From: Lepidostoma basale
Lineage: Eukaryota; Arthropoda; Insecta; Trichoptera; Lepidostomatidae
Assembly: GCA_022606425.2 (NCBI GenBank)
Contig: JAHDVF020001352.1
Span: 186,001-250,000, forward strand
Length of the DNA: 64,000 bases
Direction: 5' to 3'
Every line of letters starts with the position of its first letter. Within the stretch, counting starts at the first letter, position 1. Position numbers and translations under genes: made by a program. Below the pieces are notes generated by a model that searched no databases, was not told the origin of the DNA, and saw only the letters and a program-made list of their open reading frames with translations. Positions 10,721-20,003 of this stretch are shown here, one piece after another.

Positions 10721-11927
10721 ACATTTAAAAAACTTTGTATTTTCTTAAGATATTACACTCTTCCAAAGATTATTCGGATGGTCTAACCCTTCGTCAGTGT
10801 AAACATTTTAACAATAAAACGGCACAAAATTACTCTTGTACTAAATTAAACGAGGGTTGGAGAATAAAAAAATAAAGGTAAGAGTAAATACAATCAGAGG
10901 TCCTATTAAATCAGAGCTGAGATTTTTTAAAGCTTTTAAAATTAGTTTATTTGTATGGAGAGCTCTTTGATTGTATTATTATATGATTATTCATATTAAA
11001 TGAATATATTTGCTGATTAGCGACCATTAACTAAACCCGAAATACCGTGTAGGTAATTGATAATGGTATTATATTACAAAACACTCAGATTATTATTAAT
11101 GCAGTTGTTATTCAGATCGTTCGCATCGCTGAACATTTTGTTATGTAAACTTAATGTTATTTTTTTCATCGGTTATGCAATTATACACTGCATTAAGATT
11201 GATGAAACCTTTCAACTCCAATAATCAAATTAGAGTGTTTTCAATCAATTCGTTTAGGTAGGTTGATTCAATTAATATAACAAATTAACCAAGTAGGTAT
11301 ATTTATGATGAAACTTCTAACAATAATATAATTTATTGCTGTTTCAGTCAATAAGAACATTTCTACAATAGAGCAAATGTTCAATTAATATCAAATTGAT
11401 CTACAATGCATATATATTTTTTTCTATTACGAAATCGGCATTTTTAAATACCATCAAATTTGTAATTTTTTAAACTTTAATTGCTTGCCCTATAGGGCAT
11501 AATAAAAAAATAAGTAAGGGGAAATTAATACATCATTTTCCAAGAAATGATAAAACACATTTACTTCATTTCAAAGTTTTCTTGGTATCTAAAATGATCT
11601 AAAATGACTGTTTGTCTGAAACATGTCTATATAATTTTATTTTTTTAATTAAAGTGTTGTATGTACAAAGGGGTATAAAATGAAAAATAGAAATAAACCA
11701 TCATAACAACACAAAGTATGGCGTATATAGAAGAAATTTATGATATGATTTAAGATTTTACTTTGGTAAGTGAAAAAGTTAACAAAACTATAAAAATAAA
11801 TAGCAGAAAAAACAACAAAGAGGCAATAATATGTTTAATGCTTCTATTAAAAAAGCAATTGATTTTTCAATACCAGATGCTCTTCAATAATTGAATATCA
11901 ATTAAGATTATTTACGTTGCCTTCGCG
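10721..11927. other. A+T-rich DNA, no gene seen
   Basis: No coding frame is seen. A GAAACATGTC word at about 11610 could be an isolated trace of the foldback core, but nothing around it supports that. Confidence 0.5.
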
Positions 11928-12100
11928 AGGCGGTGGCGCGCTGGTTATCGTGCTTGCCCTAGGGTTGGGCGGTCACGGGATCGACTCCTAATGGTGTCAG
12001 TAGCGAGCTGAGGGTGCCCTAGGCGGGCAGATCGGCTCCACGATCACTGTACTCTGAATATTCAATAAGGAGTTATTAGTTAACGTGGTGGAGATAAACT
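11928..12100 (+). repeat. tRNA-like SINE
   Basis: A GC-rich head contains GGTGGCGCGCTGGTTATCG and, about 45 bases on, CGGGATCGACTCC. These resemble the A and B boxes of a tRNA-derived polymerase III promoter. An unrelated body follows (GCCCTAGGCGGGCAGATCGG). No tRNA anticodon stem is evident. Confidence 0.5.
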
Positions 12101-12429
12101 TGATAACATAATTACTGTTTATATAACGGTTATACAATATGATATGATAAGTGCAGAGTAGATTTTCAAGCAGGGGAGTTGAATTTTTTTGAGAAGTCTA
12201 TCTTGTATTTATTTTAACATTACATTTATTAACTCACTAAGAATCAACTTGTCTCTCCGGAGGGGTATGTAGAGAATATAAATACTATGTCATCACACAC
12301 TTGCTTTTCGATTTTTCAAACATTTATATTAATTATTACTTCATCCCTTTTACATTATTTTATTATTTATTGAACAAAGCTGTAAAACTTTGTATTAAGT
12401 AATTATACTAACAAAAACACATGTATACG
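12101..12429. other. A+T-rich DNA, no gene seen
   Basis: Nothing identifiable was found between the SINE and the SINE-A copy. Confidence 0.5.
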
Positions 12430-12582
12430 ATTGGCGGCGATGAGGTTCGCAACCCATCACACCGCGTCTCCCGCGGAGCGAAAAGAGAAGGATGGAGTGC
12501 CGCATCAGTAAAAGTGTGACAGTCCATTCTTTCTGCCTACCATTTCGGGGAGACGGCGTGATGGTTAGTTAGTTAGTTAGTA
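12430..12582 (+). mobile_element. SINE-A copy
   Basis: The body GGCGGCGATGAGGTTCGCAA, then CCATCACACCGCGTCTCCCG and GGATGGAGTGCCGCATCAGT, is followed by the LINE-A-type 3' end (TCCATTCTTTCTGCCTACC, GGGGAGACGGCGTGATGG). It ends in GTTAGTTAGTTAGTTAG. There is no open frame. GGTTCGCAACCC resembles a B box. Confidence 0.75.
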
Positions 12583-12589
12583 ACACATG

Positions 12590-12668
12590 TATTCTAAAAT
12601 ACATGTTTCGCCTTGATAACATGTCATTCCAACAACACATTATATTATATTTATAATAAAACTTGTAG
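12590..12668 (-). repeat. foldback family A, right half
   Basis: ACATGTTTCGCCTTGATAAC, then ATGTCATTCC and TTATAATAAAACTTGTAGAT, match family A arm sequences. It directly follows the SINE-A tail. Confidence 0.55.
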
Positions 12669-13975
12669 ATAATATGCGTTTTTTAATAATAATTATTTAT
12701 CTCCTTTGTATTGAATATAAAAACAACTTATTTATAATTATGGTTAAAAAATTCACTGAAGAAGGATGTCGGCCATTCGAAATACACGTTTTTTTTAATA
12801 AATATATTTTCTTAATTTACAGGTTTTCTAGTATACTTACACCAATGTTGTATTTCATTATTATTGTTTTAATGAATTGAAACAAATATTTCTACTTTTG
12901 AGTTTACTTTTTTCGGTGCGTTAATATACCCACACCTTCATCACCATTTAAAATATAACATATAAGATAAATATTGCATTATTTCGTAAAAAAACTAAAC
13001 TTTATAAGTTGTGTTTTGATTATATTAAAATATACATTTACATAAAAAGTGAAGGTAAACTTTAATGAAAATCATGATATGATTTGAGGATATTACGCAA
13101 CAACATTAACATTAATCAACACTATTGATATCCTTCTAACTGCAAAATGTCATCAACTTCGCATTAATATAATTAGCGCGGACACCGAGAGCTCAACATC
13201 CTACCAATATGAACTAAATTCCCTCGCTTACACCTGGCGAGTTAATAGCTTCGATCCACAGCCTTCAGGTGCAATTTATCATTCTCTAAGAATAGTTGTT
13301 TCTACGCAATACTCCGACCGGCGAGCGCGCTATTAGTATCCAAACGGTCTGGTAAACCACCCGCGAAAGATACGCCCGAGGCCCATCGTGTCATCTGGTT
13401 CGCTCTTTGATCGTATTAACTCGTTAAAGTATGGGCCCTGCAGCAACCCATAATAAGGGCTACCGTGCGATTACATATTGCAACACCGTGTTGATTTGCC
13501 CCAGGGAAGGGCGTAATGGTAATATGTTATAAGCATGCTCACATACCTGGTGTTCTTTATTTGAATAAGATAATGAAAAGGAGGGTATTATAAAGGATGC
13601 ATTCATTGCAATAAATACATTCATTACATCATAAAGATGAATCTTGTTGTTTTCTCTAATGCATCTTTAATGCTTTATGATGCATATAATGATTATTACT
13701 TGGACTTGGATCTTCTGGCTTACAGAGGTTCAGCTCATGTGGCTATTCCTCTTACGTCTGATTGGAACATTGTTGGAAGGTGATTTGGTGGGTTGTTAGT
13801 TTATTCGGGGGCATGATTTGTGTGGCCCGGAGTGTTCCTCTGAAGGAGACAGTCATTATAAATACACTCTTAGTATAGCTAATTACATATTCATTTATGA
13901 ATCGCTTTGCGTAAAATATGCTAAAATCATTTCAGCATGTTTATTAAATGAATTAACTGGATGATTTTTTTAAAA
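12669..13975. other. A+T-rich flanks with a GC-richer single-copy island at 13140-13540
   Basis: The island includes ACCGAGAGCTCAACATCC, CCGACCGGCGAGCGCGC and GGGCCCTGCAGCAACCC. It has no open frame of note and no internal repeats. A weak hairpin (CATTACATCATAAAG with CTTTATGATGCATATAATG) lies at 13620-13690. The island is a candidate regulatory element only because it differs in composition and is not repeated here. Confidence 0.35.
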
Positions 13976-14180
13976 TAATTAAGACACTGTTTTTTTTCAT
14001 TAATGAGTTTATTTTTCTCGACATGTTTCGAAAGCTTTACACTTTTACCATCGGAAGAACGATATAAACTAGAATATATAACGTTCTCCCGATGATGCCT
14101 TCGAAACATGCCCAGAAAAATAAACTCAAGTGGAAGAAACAGTGTTTTAATTCATAAAAAAATTCGTCATTGTGGAATTC
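13976..14180. repeat. foldback family B copy
   Basis: The left arm reads GAGTTTATTTTTCTCGACAT, then GTTTCGAAAGC. The right arm reads GCCTTCGAAACATGCCCAGA, then AAAATAAACTC and ACAGTGTTTTAATTCAT. The centre CCCGATGATGCC is a decayed CTGATGA core. Confidence 0.75.
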
Positions 14181-14326
14181 ACCCGTTACGGCCTTTAGTT
14201 TATCAAAAATTAAGTCACGAGAAGTCACATTGTCTTTTATTTTAAATTTACTTGAATTATTAATAACAAACGAATAATTTATTTTTATTTTTGTTTTTAA
14301 AAAAAATTTATTATCATTAATATACA

Positions 14327-14400
14327 TCTGACCAGTTTCGACAGCTTAATAGTGGACCAGAAGATGGCAAAGCTACAAAAAAATCGATGGGAACTAATAA
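14327..14400. repeat. foldback family F, arm fragment
   Basis: CTGACCAGTTTCGACAGCTT is followed by GGACCAGAAGATGGCAAAGC. This is the same order as the family F arm and centre at 31125-31190, in a shorter and more diverged form. Confidence 0.45.
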
Positions 14401-14740
14401 AAAATAAGGTGAAGAAAAAATCTGAAAGTATTCGTATTAATTAACTCTCACTAATTAATTTCAATAAATAATACATTTTTTACATTTAAATAACATAATT
14501 ACTATTTTCAAGTATTAATTTAAAAGCGAACGCATTTTAATGTAATGTACGAGTATATTCAATGGTTTAATCGACATTTGTAAAGTTTTATTATTTGTTT
14601 TTCGTAGAGTTGATAATTGATAAAAGTTCAACGAAAGCTTAACTAAAGTATTGATATAATATAAATAGAACAAATACCGATTTAGAACAATCAAGGTTTA
14701 TTGAGGGCTTCATTTCAACAATTATAATACTACATTTTGA
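14401..14740. other. A+T-rich DNA, no gene seen
   Basis: No repeat or frame was identified. Confidence 0.5.
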
Positions 14741-15082
14741 ATGTACTCGTATACAAATACTTGTAGACGAATACTGGATTTACCCCATTGCGGATTATCA
14801 TTTTAAGGATTAATTGTATCTCAATAGAGACGAAGATGCAAATTGGAAACAGAATATGGTGGTCGAGGTTACAGGACTTATACAACCACCATATATACAT
14901 CTTCCAAAAATTTGTCAGACATGGTGGTCGTAAGAAGGTCGGAATGGGGAATGTTGTATTACATAAAGCGTGCGCTTAACCCAACCAATGACAATTCATA
15001 GGTCCTGTAAATGCCTCGACTACCATATTCTGATTCCAATTTGCATCTTCGTCTCTATTGAGATACAATTAATTATAATACT
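14741..15082. repeat. foldback family E, inverted copy
   Basis: ATTGTATCTCAATAGAGACG, then AAGATGCAAATTGGAAACAG and AATATGGTGGTCGAGG, is found at 14812-14870. It is inverted at 15015-15072. The middle has ATACATCTTCCAAAAATTTG. Unlike A-D and F it has no GAAAC..GTC core. Confidence 0.75.
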
Positions 15083-15334
15083 ATTTACCCAGTAGATAGC
15101 TTAATCTACTTTAAGGGAACCCATTGTCGTAGGAGGTTTCGTTGTTCTATGCAGCTTCTACGCAAGAGACATTCCGCCGGGGAGTTAGATCGAATCTAAA
15201 TGTTATTGCCCAGCCAACAAATATTAGAACGTGTATAATACTTTGAAAGAAAGCTGATAAATCTATTTTAGAAAGAACAAAAGGTGCTGAACGAAACGTA
15301 TTATTCTACATTTAGAGACACAATAAAACATGAT

Positions 15335-15493
15335 TCAAAATACGAGAGCCCATTCTTCTGATTTGACAGCAGCATCTTGGTCCATTCTTTCGATTCGGTC
15401 GTCCATAGGAATAAAATTGTCCGAATCATCCGGCCTCTCATCTTGTGATGGCTTATCTGCGCGATCAAACCAACGAACTTTTGGACCGGGAAT
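15335..15493 (-). CDS. unidentified short open stretch
   Basis: The minus strand is open for 52 codons before a TGA at 15335-15337. It is rich in charged residues, with strings such as VRWFDRADKPSQDERPDD and MDDRIERMDQDAAVKSEEW. This looks more protein-like than most open stretches nearby. It starts right after an in-frame stop, with no usable start codon at its head. It could be an exon or a fragment of a transposon protein. I do not recognise it. Confidence 0.2.
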   Translation of the reverse strand: MPGPKVRWFDRADKPSQDERPDDSDNFIPMDDRIERMDQDAAVKSEEWALVF

Positions 15494-15739
15494 TTATTGC
15501 CACTTGGTTAGTATATTCATCTAACACTAGGTTCGGTTTGTTAATTATAAACATCTGTACGGGTGACTTCAGAAAATAATCCATGCATGAAATATTTACA
15601 TACATACATAGCTAGATCCATATTAAATATTTTAATTGCTGTTAAACTTAACAGATTCTAATCAAGACCGAATTGCTAAGGAGAAAAAAAGGACCAATGA
15701 AAATCAATCCAGAATTTCTTCATATTTTTTCCAGATAAT

Positions 15740-16077
15740 CTTTTTTTCGTCAAGTGTTTAAAATCTTCACATTCGCCATCTAAAATATTCTTATTCCTTT
15801 CCCATTCGAGGTTGGACATCATAATGCCTATATCTCGAAGATTTTTTAGTCGGGATTGTCACCTTCTATTGACACTTATTTATTTAATTATTCTTTAGAT
15901 AAACGATTGCATCACTTGATGTTTTTTTGTTTCTTGTAACATCACATAGTTTCTCTTTTCTCATAACGTGTCCGAAGTATACAAGTTAACTGCGTTTCAT
16001 GGTCACATTTAATTATGGTTCTTTCTTCAATTGACGCAATAATTATTCGTTCGTGATATTTTTGATATTCTACGATA
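15740..16077 (-). pseudogene. LINE-D C-terminal relic, part 2 (downstream of the mariner)
   Basis: On the minus strand this continues YRRISKISRTNN, then a YFGHVMRKEKL motif near 15955-15990, and later SRLKNLRDIG near 15830. These are hallmarks of an RTE/BovB-type reverse-transcriptase C-terminus (FEMW.YRR, YFGH.MR, LRNLRDW). Stops and frameshifts are frequent, so it is an old copy. The mariner splits it from 17400-17440. Confidence 0.65.
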
Positions 16078-17399
16078 CGAGGTCTGTTCAAAAAGTATCG
16101 CGAATTTTGAATTTCCGCTGGCTACGTATATTTGATTTTTGATTTTTTTGTAGCGTTATGTTGGTACTCATGTCCCTTACTTATGCTGACAAGGTCGGTC
16201 ATTTTGAATGTTTAGTTAATTTTTGACAGCTGTTTTGCTTGGATGTGTTTTGGCTCGTCTTCGATTTTTGCCTATTCCAAAAAATGGATCAAAGAATCTG
16301 TATCAAATTTTGTGTGAAAAACAAAATAAAGTGCGCGGACGCATTTCAAATGTTGACTGTGGCATATGGTGAAGCTACCTTGGACCAAAGCAACGTTTAT
16401 CGGTGGTACAAAATGTTCTCAGAGGGCCGAGAAGATATGAACGACGAAGAGCGTGCCGGACGCCCGAGCACGTCAACAACAGACGAAAACATTGATAAAG
16501 TGAAGAAAATAGTATTAGCCAATCGTCGAATCACCGTTAGAGAAGTTGCTGAGGACCTAAACATATCGATTGGCTCGTGCCATTCGATTTTAACCAATGA
16601 TTTGGGCATGAGTCGGGTCGCCGCGAAATTCGTGCCAAAATTGCTCAATTTCGACCAAAAACAGCATCGCGTTAACATTGCTCAGGAGATGTTGGACTCG
16701 GTCCGTGATGACCCAAATGTGCTCCAGAGGGTCATAACTGGTGACGAATCATGGGTTTATGGTTATGACGTGGAAACCAAAGCTCAATCATCCCAATGGA
16801 AGCTGCCGCATGAGCCAAGACCAAAAAAAGCGCGCCAAGTTCGGTCGAACGTGAAGGTTTTGCTCACAGTTTTCTTCGATTGCAGGGGCGTGGTGCATCA
16901 TGAGTTCTTGCCACAGGGTAGTACGGTCAATAAGGAATATTACCTGCAAGTTATGCGCAATTTGCGCGAAGCAATCCGCCAGAAACGCCTGGATTTGTGG
17001 AAGAACAAAAACTGGCTTTTGCACCATGATAACGCCCCTGCTCACACATCGTTGCTTGTGCGCGAATATTTGGCCAAAAACAACACAGTAATGGTGCCGC
17101 AGCCACCGTATTCCCCAGACCTGGCCCCCTGTGACTTTTTCCTGTTTCCAAAACTGAAGAGGCCCATGAAAGGACGACGCTACGCCACGATTGAGGAGAT
17201 AAAGACGGCATCGAAGGAGGAGCTGAACAAGATCACAAAAAATGATTTTTTTAAGTGCTTCGAGGATTGGAAAAAACGTTGGCATAAATGTATTATATCC
17301 GAGGGGAATTACTTTGAAGTGGACAAAATTGATATTCATGAATAAATAAATGCTTTTTGAAAAAATATAAAATTCGCGATACTTTTTGAACAGACCTCG
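16078..17399 (+). mobile_element. full-length mariner transposon
   Basis: The element is 1322 bp. The first 31 bp (16078-16108, starting CGAGGTCTGTTCAAAAAGTA) and the last 31 bp (17369-17399) are exact inverted copies. A TA lies on each side (16076-16077 and 17400-17401), the expected Tc1/mariner duplication. It encodes one uninterrupted transposase on the plus strand. The identical ends and open frame suggest a fairly recent insertion. It lies inside LINE-D. Confidence 0.96.
16284..17345 (+). CDS. mariner transposase (DD34D), intact
   Basis: This 353-residue protein should catalyse cut-and-paste transposition by binding the 31-bp ends and inserting at TA. An N-terminal helix-turn-helix region (about residues 1-105) contains EATLDQSNVYRWYKMFSEGR. 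A KFVPKLL string near 115-121 matches the WVPHEL linker motif of mariners. The catalytic residues are visible: D154 in TGDESWVYGYD, D249 in HHDNAPAH and D284 in APCDFFLFPKLK. There are 34 residues between the last two, the mariner signature. YSPDLAP is at 276-282. An upstream in-frame ATG at 16239 would add 15 residues. I prefer 16284 because it has an A at -3 and gives the usual mariner length. No stop or frameshift is seen, so it may be functional. Genome annotation pipelines often label such proteins SETMAR-like. Confidence 0.95.
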   Translation: MDQRICIKFCVKNKIKCADAFQMLTVAYGEATLDQSNVYRWYKMFSEGREDMNDEERAGRPSTSTTDENIDKVKKIVLANRRITVREVAEDLNISIGSCHSILTNDLGMSRVAAKFVPKLLNFDQKQHRVNIAQEMLDSVRDDPNVLQRVITGDESWVYGYDVETKAQSSQWKLPHEPRPKKARQVRSNVKVLLTVFFDCRGVVHHEFLPQGSTVNKEYYLQVMRNLREAIRQKRLDLWKNKNWLLHHDNAPAHTSLLVREYLAKNNTVMVPQPPYSPDLAPCDFFLFPKLKRPMKGRRYATIEEIKTASKEELNKITKNDFFKCFEDWKKRWHKCIISEGNYFEVDKIDIHE

Positions 17400-17440
17400 T
17401 ACATCAACATTTCAAAGACTTCAAAAGTACATAAAAATTA
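17400..17440 (-). pseudogene. LINE-D C-terminal relic, part 1 (upstream of the mariner)
   Basis: On the minus strand it ends TFEVFEMLM and then TA. Joined across the mariner to 16077 it gives EVFEMLMYRRISKISRTN in one frame. This fits the FEMW.YRR.L.IS motif of RTE/BovB-type elements. That continuity shows the mariner jumped into an existing retrotransposon copy. Confidence 0.7.
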
Positions 17441-17715
17441 ACAAAAGTTTTCATAATTGATGTTAAAAAATACCAACTTAAAACTAATTATGGACGTTTA
17501 TTCAAATAATGTTATCACAAATATCCAAATTTTCATTAAAATATCGTATTATGTAACTAATGAAAATCATTTTTGATAAACATGTGGCATTAAAGCAGTG
17601 GAATTTCTTTAACGCAGATTTTTCATTAAAATTATATTTATCTAGCGAACTAAAGGTTTTACCATATCGAAACATACAAATTAATATATGTCTTGTAAAC
17701 ACTGTTTCGATTAAA

Positions 17716-17848
17716 TAAACTAACTAACTAACTAACTAACCATCACGCCGTCTCCCCGAAAGGGTAGGCAGAAAGAATGGACTGTCACACTTTTACTGAT
17801 GCGGCACTCCATTCTTCTCTTTTCGCTCCGCGGGAGACGCGGTGTGAA
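17716..17848 (-). mobile_element. SINE-A copy
   Basis: A (TAAC)n tail is followed on the plus strand by CATCACGCCGTCTCCCCGAA, GGCAGAAAGAATGGACTGTC, GATGCGGCACTCCATTCTTC and GCGGGAGACGCGGTGTG. This is the reverse complement of the copy at 12430. Its 5' end is truncated in the body. Confidence 0.75.
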
Positions 17849-18132
17849 AATTAAATAAAATTAAATAAAAATCAATAAAATATTACAATTTTATAAACTT
17901 ATGTAATTCAGCCCAATAAAAGTGTAACTAGGAAATAATAGATATATTTAAAAAATATATACATATATATCTTGAAACAAATGTATTAATTTATTGAATA
18001 GTTGATACAGTTCTCTTGATAATGAATGTATAATACTTTCAAAATATTCCAAGAAAAACAGACTTTAAAATGGTATAACAGCATTTATTTTTTGATGAAT
18101 CGTAAAAGGTTAATTGATGTAATTACTAACTG

Positions 18133-18605
18133 TTTTATAAAAACACTGTTATAAATTATCACAACCGATTTTTTTTTAAAATTGTTGCGACAGCTATTCC
18201 GGTAACCAATGTTAGGCATCATGGCATGGAGGATGGGACTTACAGAATTAAAAGAAACCTTGAACTTGAAGAACTAATTAACCAAGAAACAGTAGTGAGA
18301 TTCTGTAAGTCTCAACGCCTACGGTGGGCTGGCAATGTAGAAAGAATGCGAGGGTAGAACACCACAAATTATATCCAGTTGGGTGCCTCGTGAAAAGAGA
18401 TCAAGAGGCAGACCGAAGTAAAGATTGGCGGATTGAGTGGAAGAAGATTGGGAGAAAATGGAAGGAGCTGGGAAATGGAGAGAGATGGTCAGAGACAGAA
18501 GTCAGTGGAGGACCTTTGTGGAGGAGGCCAAGTCCCACACCGGGATGTAGCGCCGAGAAATTAATGAAGGAATGTTAGGCATCATCAGGGGTTATTATAC
18601 AATCA
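18133..18605. repeat. foldback family C, left arm, split by LINE-E
   Basis: Family C sequence (TATAAATTATCACAACC, GCGACAGCTATTCCGGTAAC) stops at 18222. It resumes at 18571 with CATCATCAGGGGTTATTATA. The word AATGTTAGGCATCAT is present on both sides of the insert. The minus-strand core reads CTGATGA ... GGAAT AGCT GTC, so the GAAAC part is mutated. Confidence 0.7.
18223..18570 (+). pseudogene. LINE-E, 5'-truncated insertion with 15-bp target duplication
   Basis: Codons resemble RIKRNLELEELINQETVVRF, then RLRWAGNVERM, SWVPREKRSRGRPK, and WREMVRDRSQWRTFVEEAKS. This is a non-LTR C-terminus (R.RWAGHV.RM and GRPK..W motifs). At least two in-frame stops and a frameshift are present. The fragment is 348 bp and is flanked by exact copies of AATGTTAGGCATCAT (18208-18222 and 18571-18585). 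This is the expected trace of target-primed reverse transcription into the family C repeat. Confidence 0.8.
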
Positions 18606-19339
18606 ACTGATATAATTCCAACTTTATGTGTGCATATGTCGAAGCGTAAATTCGATACGCTTTATATAACATATGTTTTAAAAGTATTCAGACTTAGTGT
18701 GAGTAAAACGTCTTAATTTAAATATATTCGAGTACGATTGAAAAAATCGGCCGATAGCCGTATGTAATTATTAACTGTTTCTCCATCATATGATTTGTGG
18801 ACTTCATTTACAGCATCTCGGCGGTGCTCGGATATACTCGGCTACATTCGGCTATCCTCGCGTTTGAGATAAGCTTTAATTATTGCAGATCACGAGCGGG
18901 CCGTTATTTGGAAATACATTTTTTTCGATCATAACTTTTTATGCTTCCTGGTAAACTGGTTCTGCGATCACGCTATTCTCCAGCACCAGGGTTGCCGGCG
19001 GAGGGAGATAGCGGCTTAAGGGTAAGACGAACTTTACACCAGAATAGACAACAAAGAAATAAGTAACAAAATATTAGTGGGGTGGGAATCCTCTATATTA
19101 TGTAAGCATATAAAAAAAACCCACTTTAAATGTCGTCTTTCAAATTCTATAAAATCTAACCACAATTTTTTTTTTATAAAATTGATAAAAAAAAAAATTA
19201 ACATTGACATATTTTGTTTTATACCATTTAATTTATTTTTAAAATTCTATCAAGTTTAGATACAAACGGAGCTTAATCAGGGTGAACAAATCTGTTTCTA
19301 ACAATAGTATTATTTATAATATTTGTTTAAGTACGTTAA
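18606..19339. other. unassigned DNA with GC-richer stretch at 18780-19040
   Basis: A composition shift contains GCATCTCGGCGGTGCTCGGA, then a repeated CTCGG..TA...CGGCTA pattern, and ACCAGGGTTGCCGGCGG. It has no open frame and no copy elsewhere in the window. Its function is unknown. Confidence 0.35.
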
Positions 19340-19665
19340 TGAAGGAAGAAAGTAGAATAAATGCAGTAGAAATGAGATCTCTTAGACGAATGTGTGAATA
19401 CTCTGTGTATGATAGAGTGTCGAATGAAAATGTAAGAAGTGAATGCGGTGCAAATGATGGTGTTATGATTAAAATAATGAAATGATAATTAAGACTGTAT
19501 GGACAAATGGAAATAATGAATGAAGAAATAATGGTAGAAAACATTATTTGTTAACGATGTAAATGGAACCAGATATAGAGGAAGACCGAGGAAAACGTGG
19601 CACGATCAAATAAATCAAATATTGAATGTCGGCCATGTGAGGAGTCTAGATAGGAGGAGAGATAT
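19340..19665 (+). pseudogene. LINE-A, truncated copy
   Basis: It starts KEESRINAVEMRSLRRMC and carries YDRVSNENVRSECGANDG. Later come the codons of NGTRYRGRPRKTWHDQINQI and NVGHVRS. A stop after IKIMK and a one-base shift break it. The last ~60 codons and the tail are missing; family C sequence begins at once. Confidence 0.75.
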
Positions 19666-19810
19666 ATTATTGTAACACCTGATGATGTCAACATAGGTTG
19701 ATGAAACAGCTGTCGCGTAAAATAAAATACAATTGTGATACAAAAAACGAAGTCATTTAATTAAACAGTTTAAAATGTTAAAGTATCATAGTGTTTCGAC
19801 CAAAATAATG
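19666..19810 (+). repeat. foldback family C, right arm
   Basis: It matches 6242-6390 closely, including TTGTAACACCTGATGATGT, CAACATAGGTTGATGAAAC, AGCTGTCGCG and GTTAAAGTATCATAGTGTTT. The other arm is absent. Confidence 0.8.
19679..19714 (+). ncRNA. hammerhead-ribozyme-like core (family C)
   Basis: CTGATGA occupies 19679-19685. One U follows, then the stem GUCAAC (19687-19692) / GUUGAU (19697-19702) with loop AUAG. GAAAC is at 19703-19707, AGCU at 19708-19711 and GUC at 19712-19714. All invariant core words are intact. Helix III would be the palindrome ACAGCUGU, too short to loop alone, as described for minimal hammerheads that act as dimers. The extra U before helix II is non-standard. Confidence 0.6.
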
Positions 19811-19844
19811 GACTATTTAAATAAATTAAAACTATATATTGTTT

Positions 19845-20003
19845 CTTGAACAATTATTTCGAACTCCATATTAAATAATTAATATGAATGAAAACGTCTC
19901 TCTTCTGGGAGTTTTTTTTAAAAATATTTAAGAATGAAATGTTTCTTGCGAAACATGTCATTCCATCTAAAATATAATAAAACTCCTAGAAAACAGACGT
20001 TTA
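19845..20003. repeat. foldback family A copy
   Basis: The outer part TTGTTTCTTGAACAATTATT and TCCATATTAAATAATTAATA leads into AATGAAAACGTCTCTCTTCT. The right arm ATGTCATTCCATCTAAAATA, ATAATAAAACTCCTAGAAAA and CAGACGTTTAATTTTATTA is the inverse. Confidence 0.75.

Noticed and set aside
13140..13540. GC-richer island as a promoter or CpG island of a gene
   Set aside because: No downstream open exon, TATA or splice signal could be tied to it; listed only as an unassigned island.
14741..15082. Family E as another ribozyme-bearing hairpin
   Set aside because: Its inverted arms are clear but it lacks both the CTGANGA and GAAAC..GTC words on either strand.
16788..17339. Minus-strand open frame of 183 codons
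   Set aside because: It is antisense to the mariner transposase and is a codon-structure shadow.
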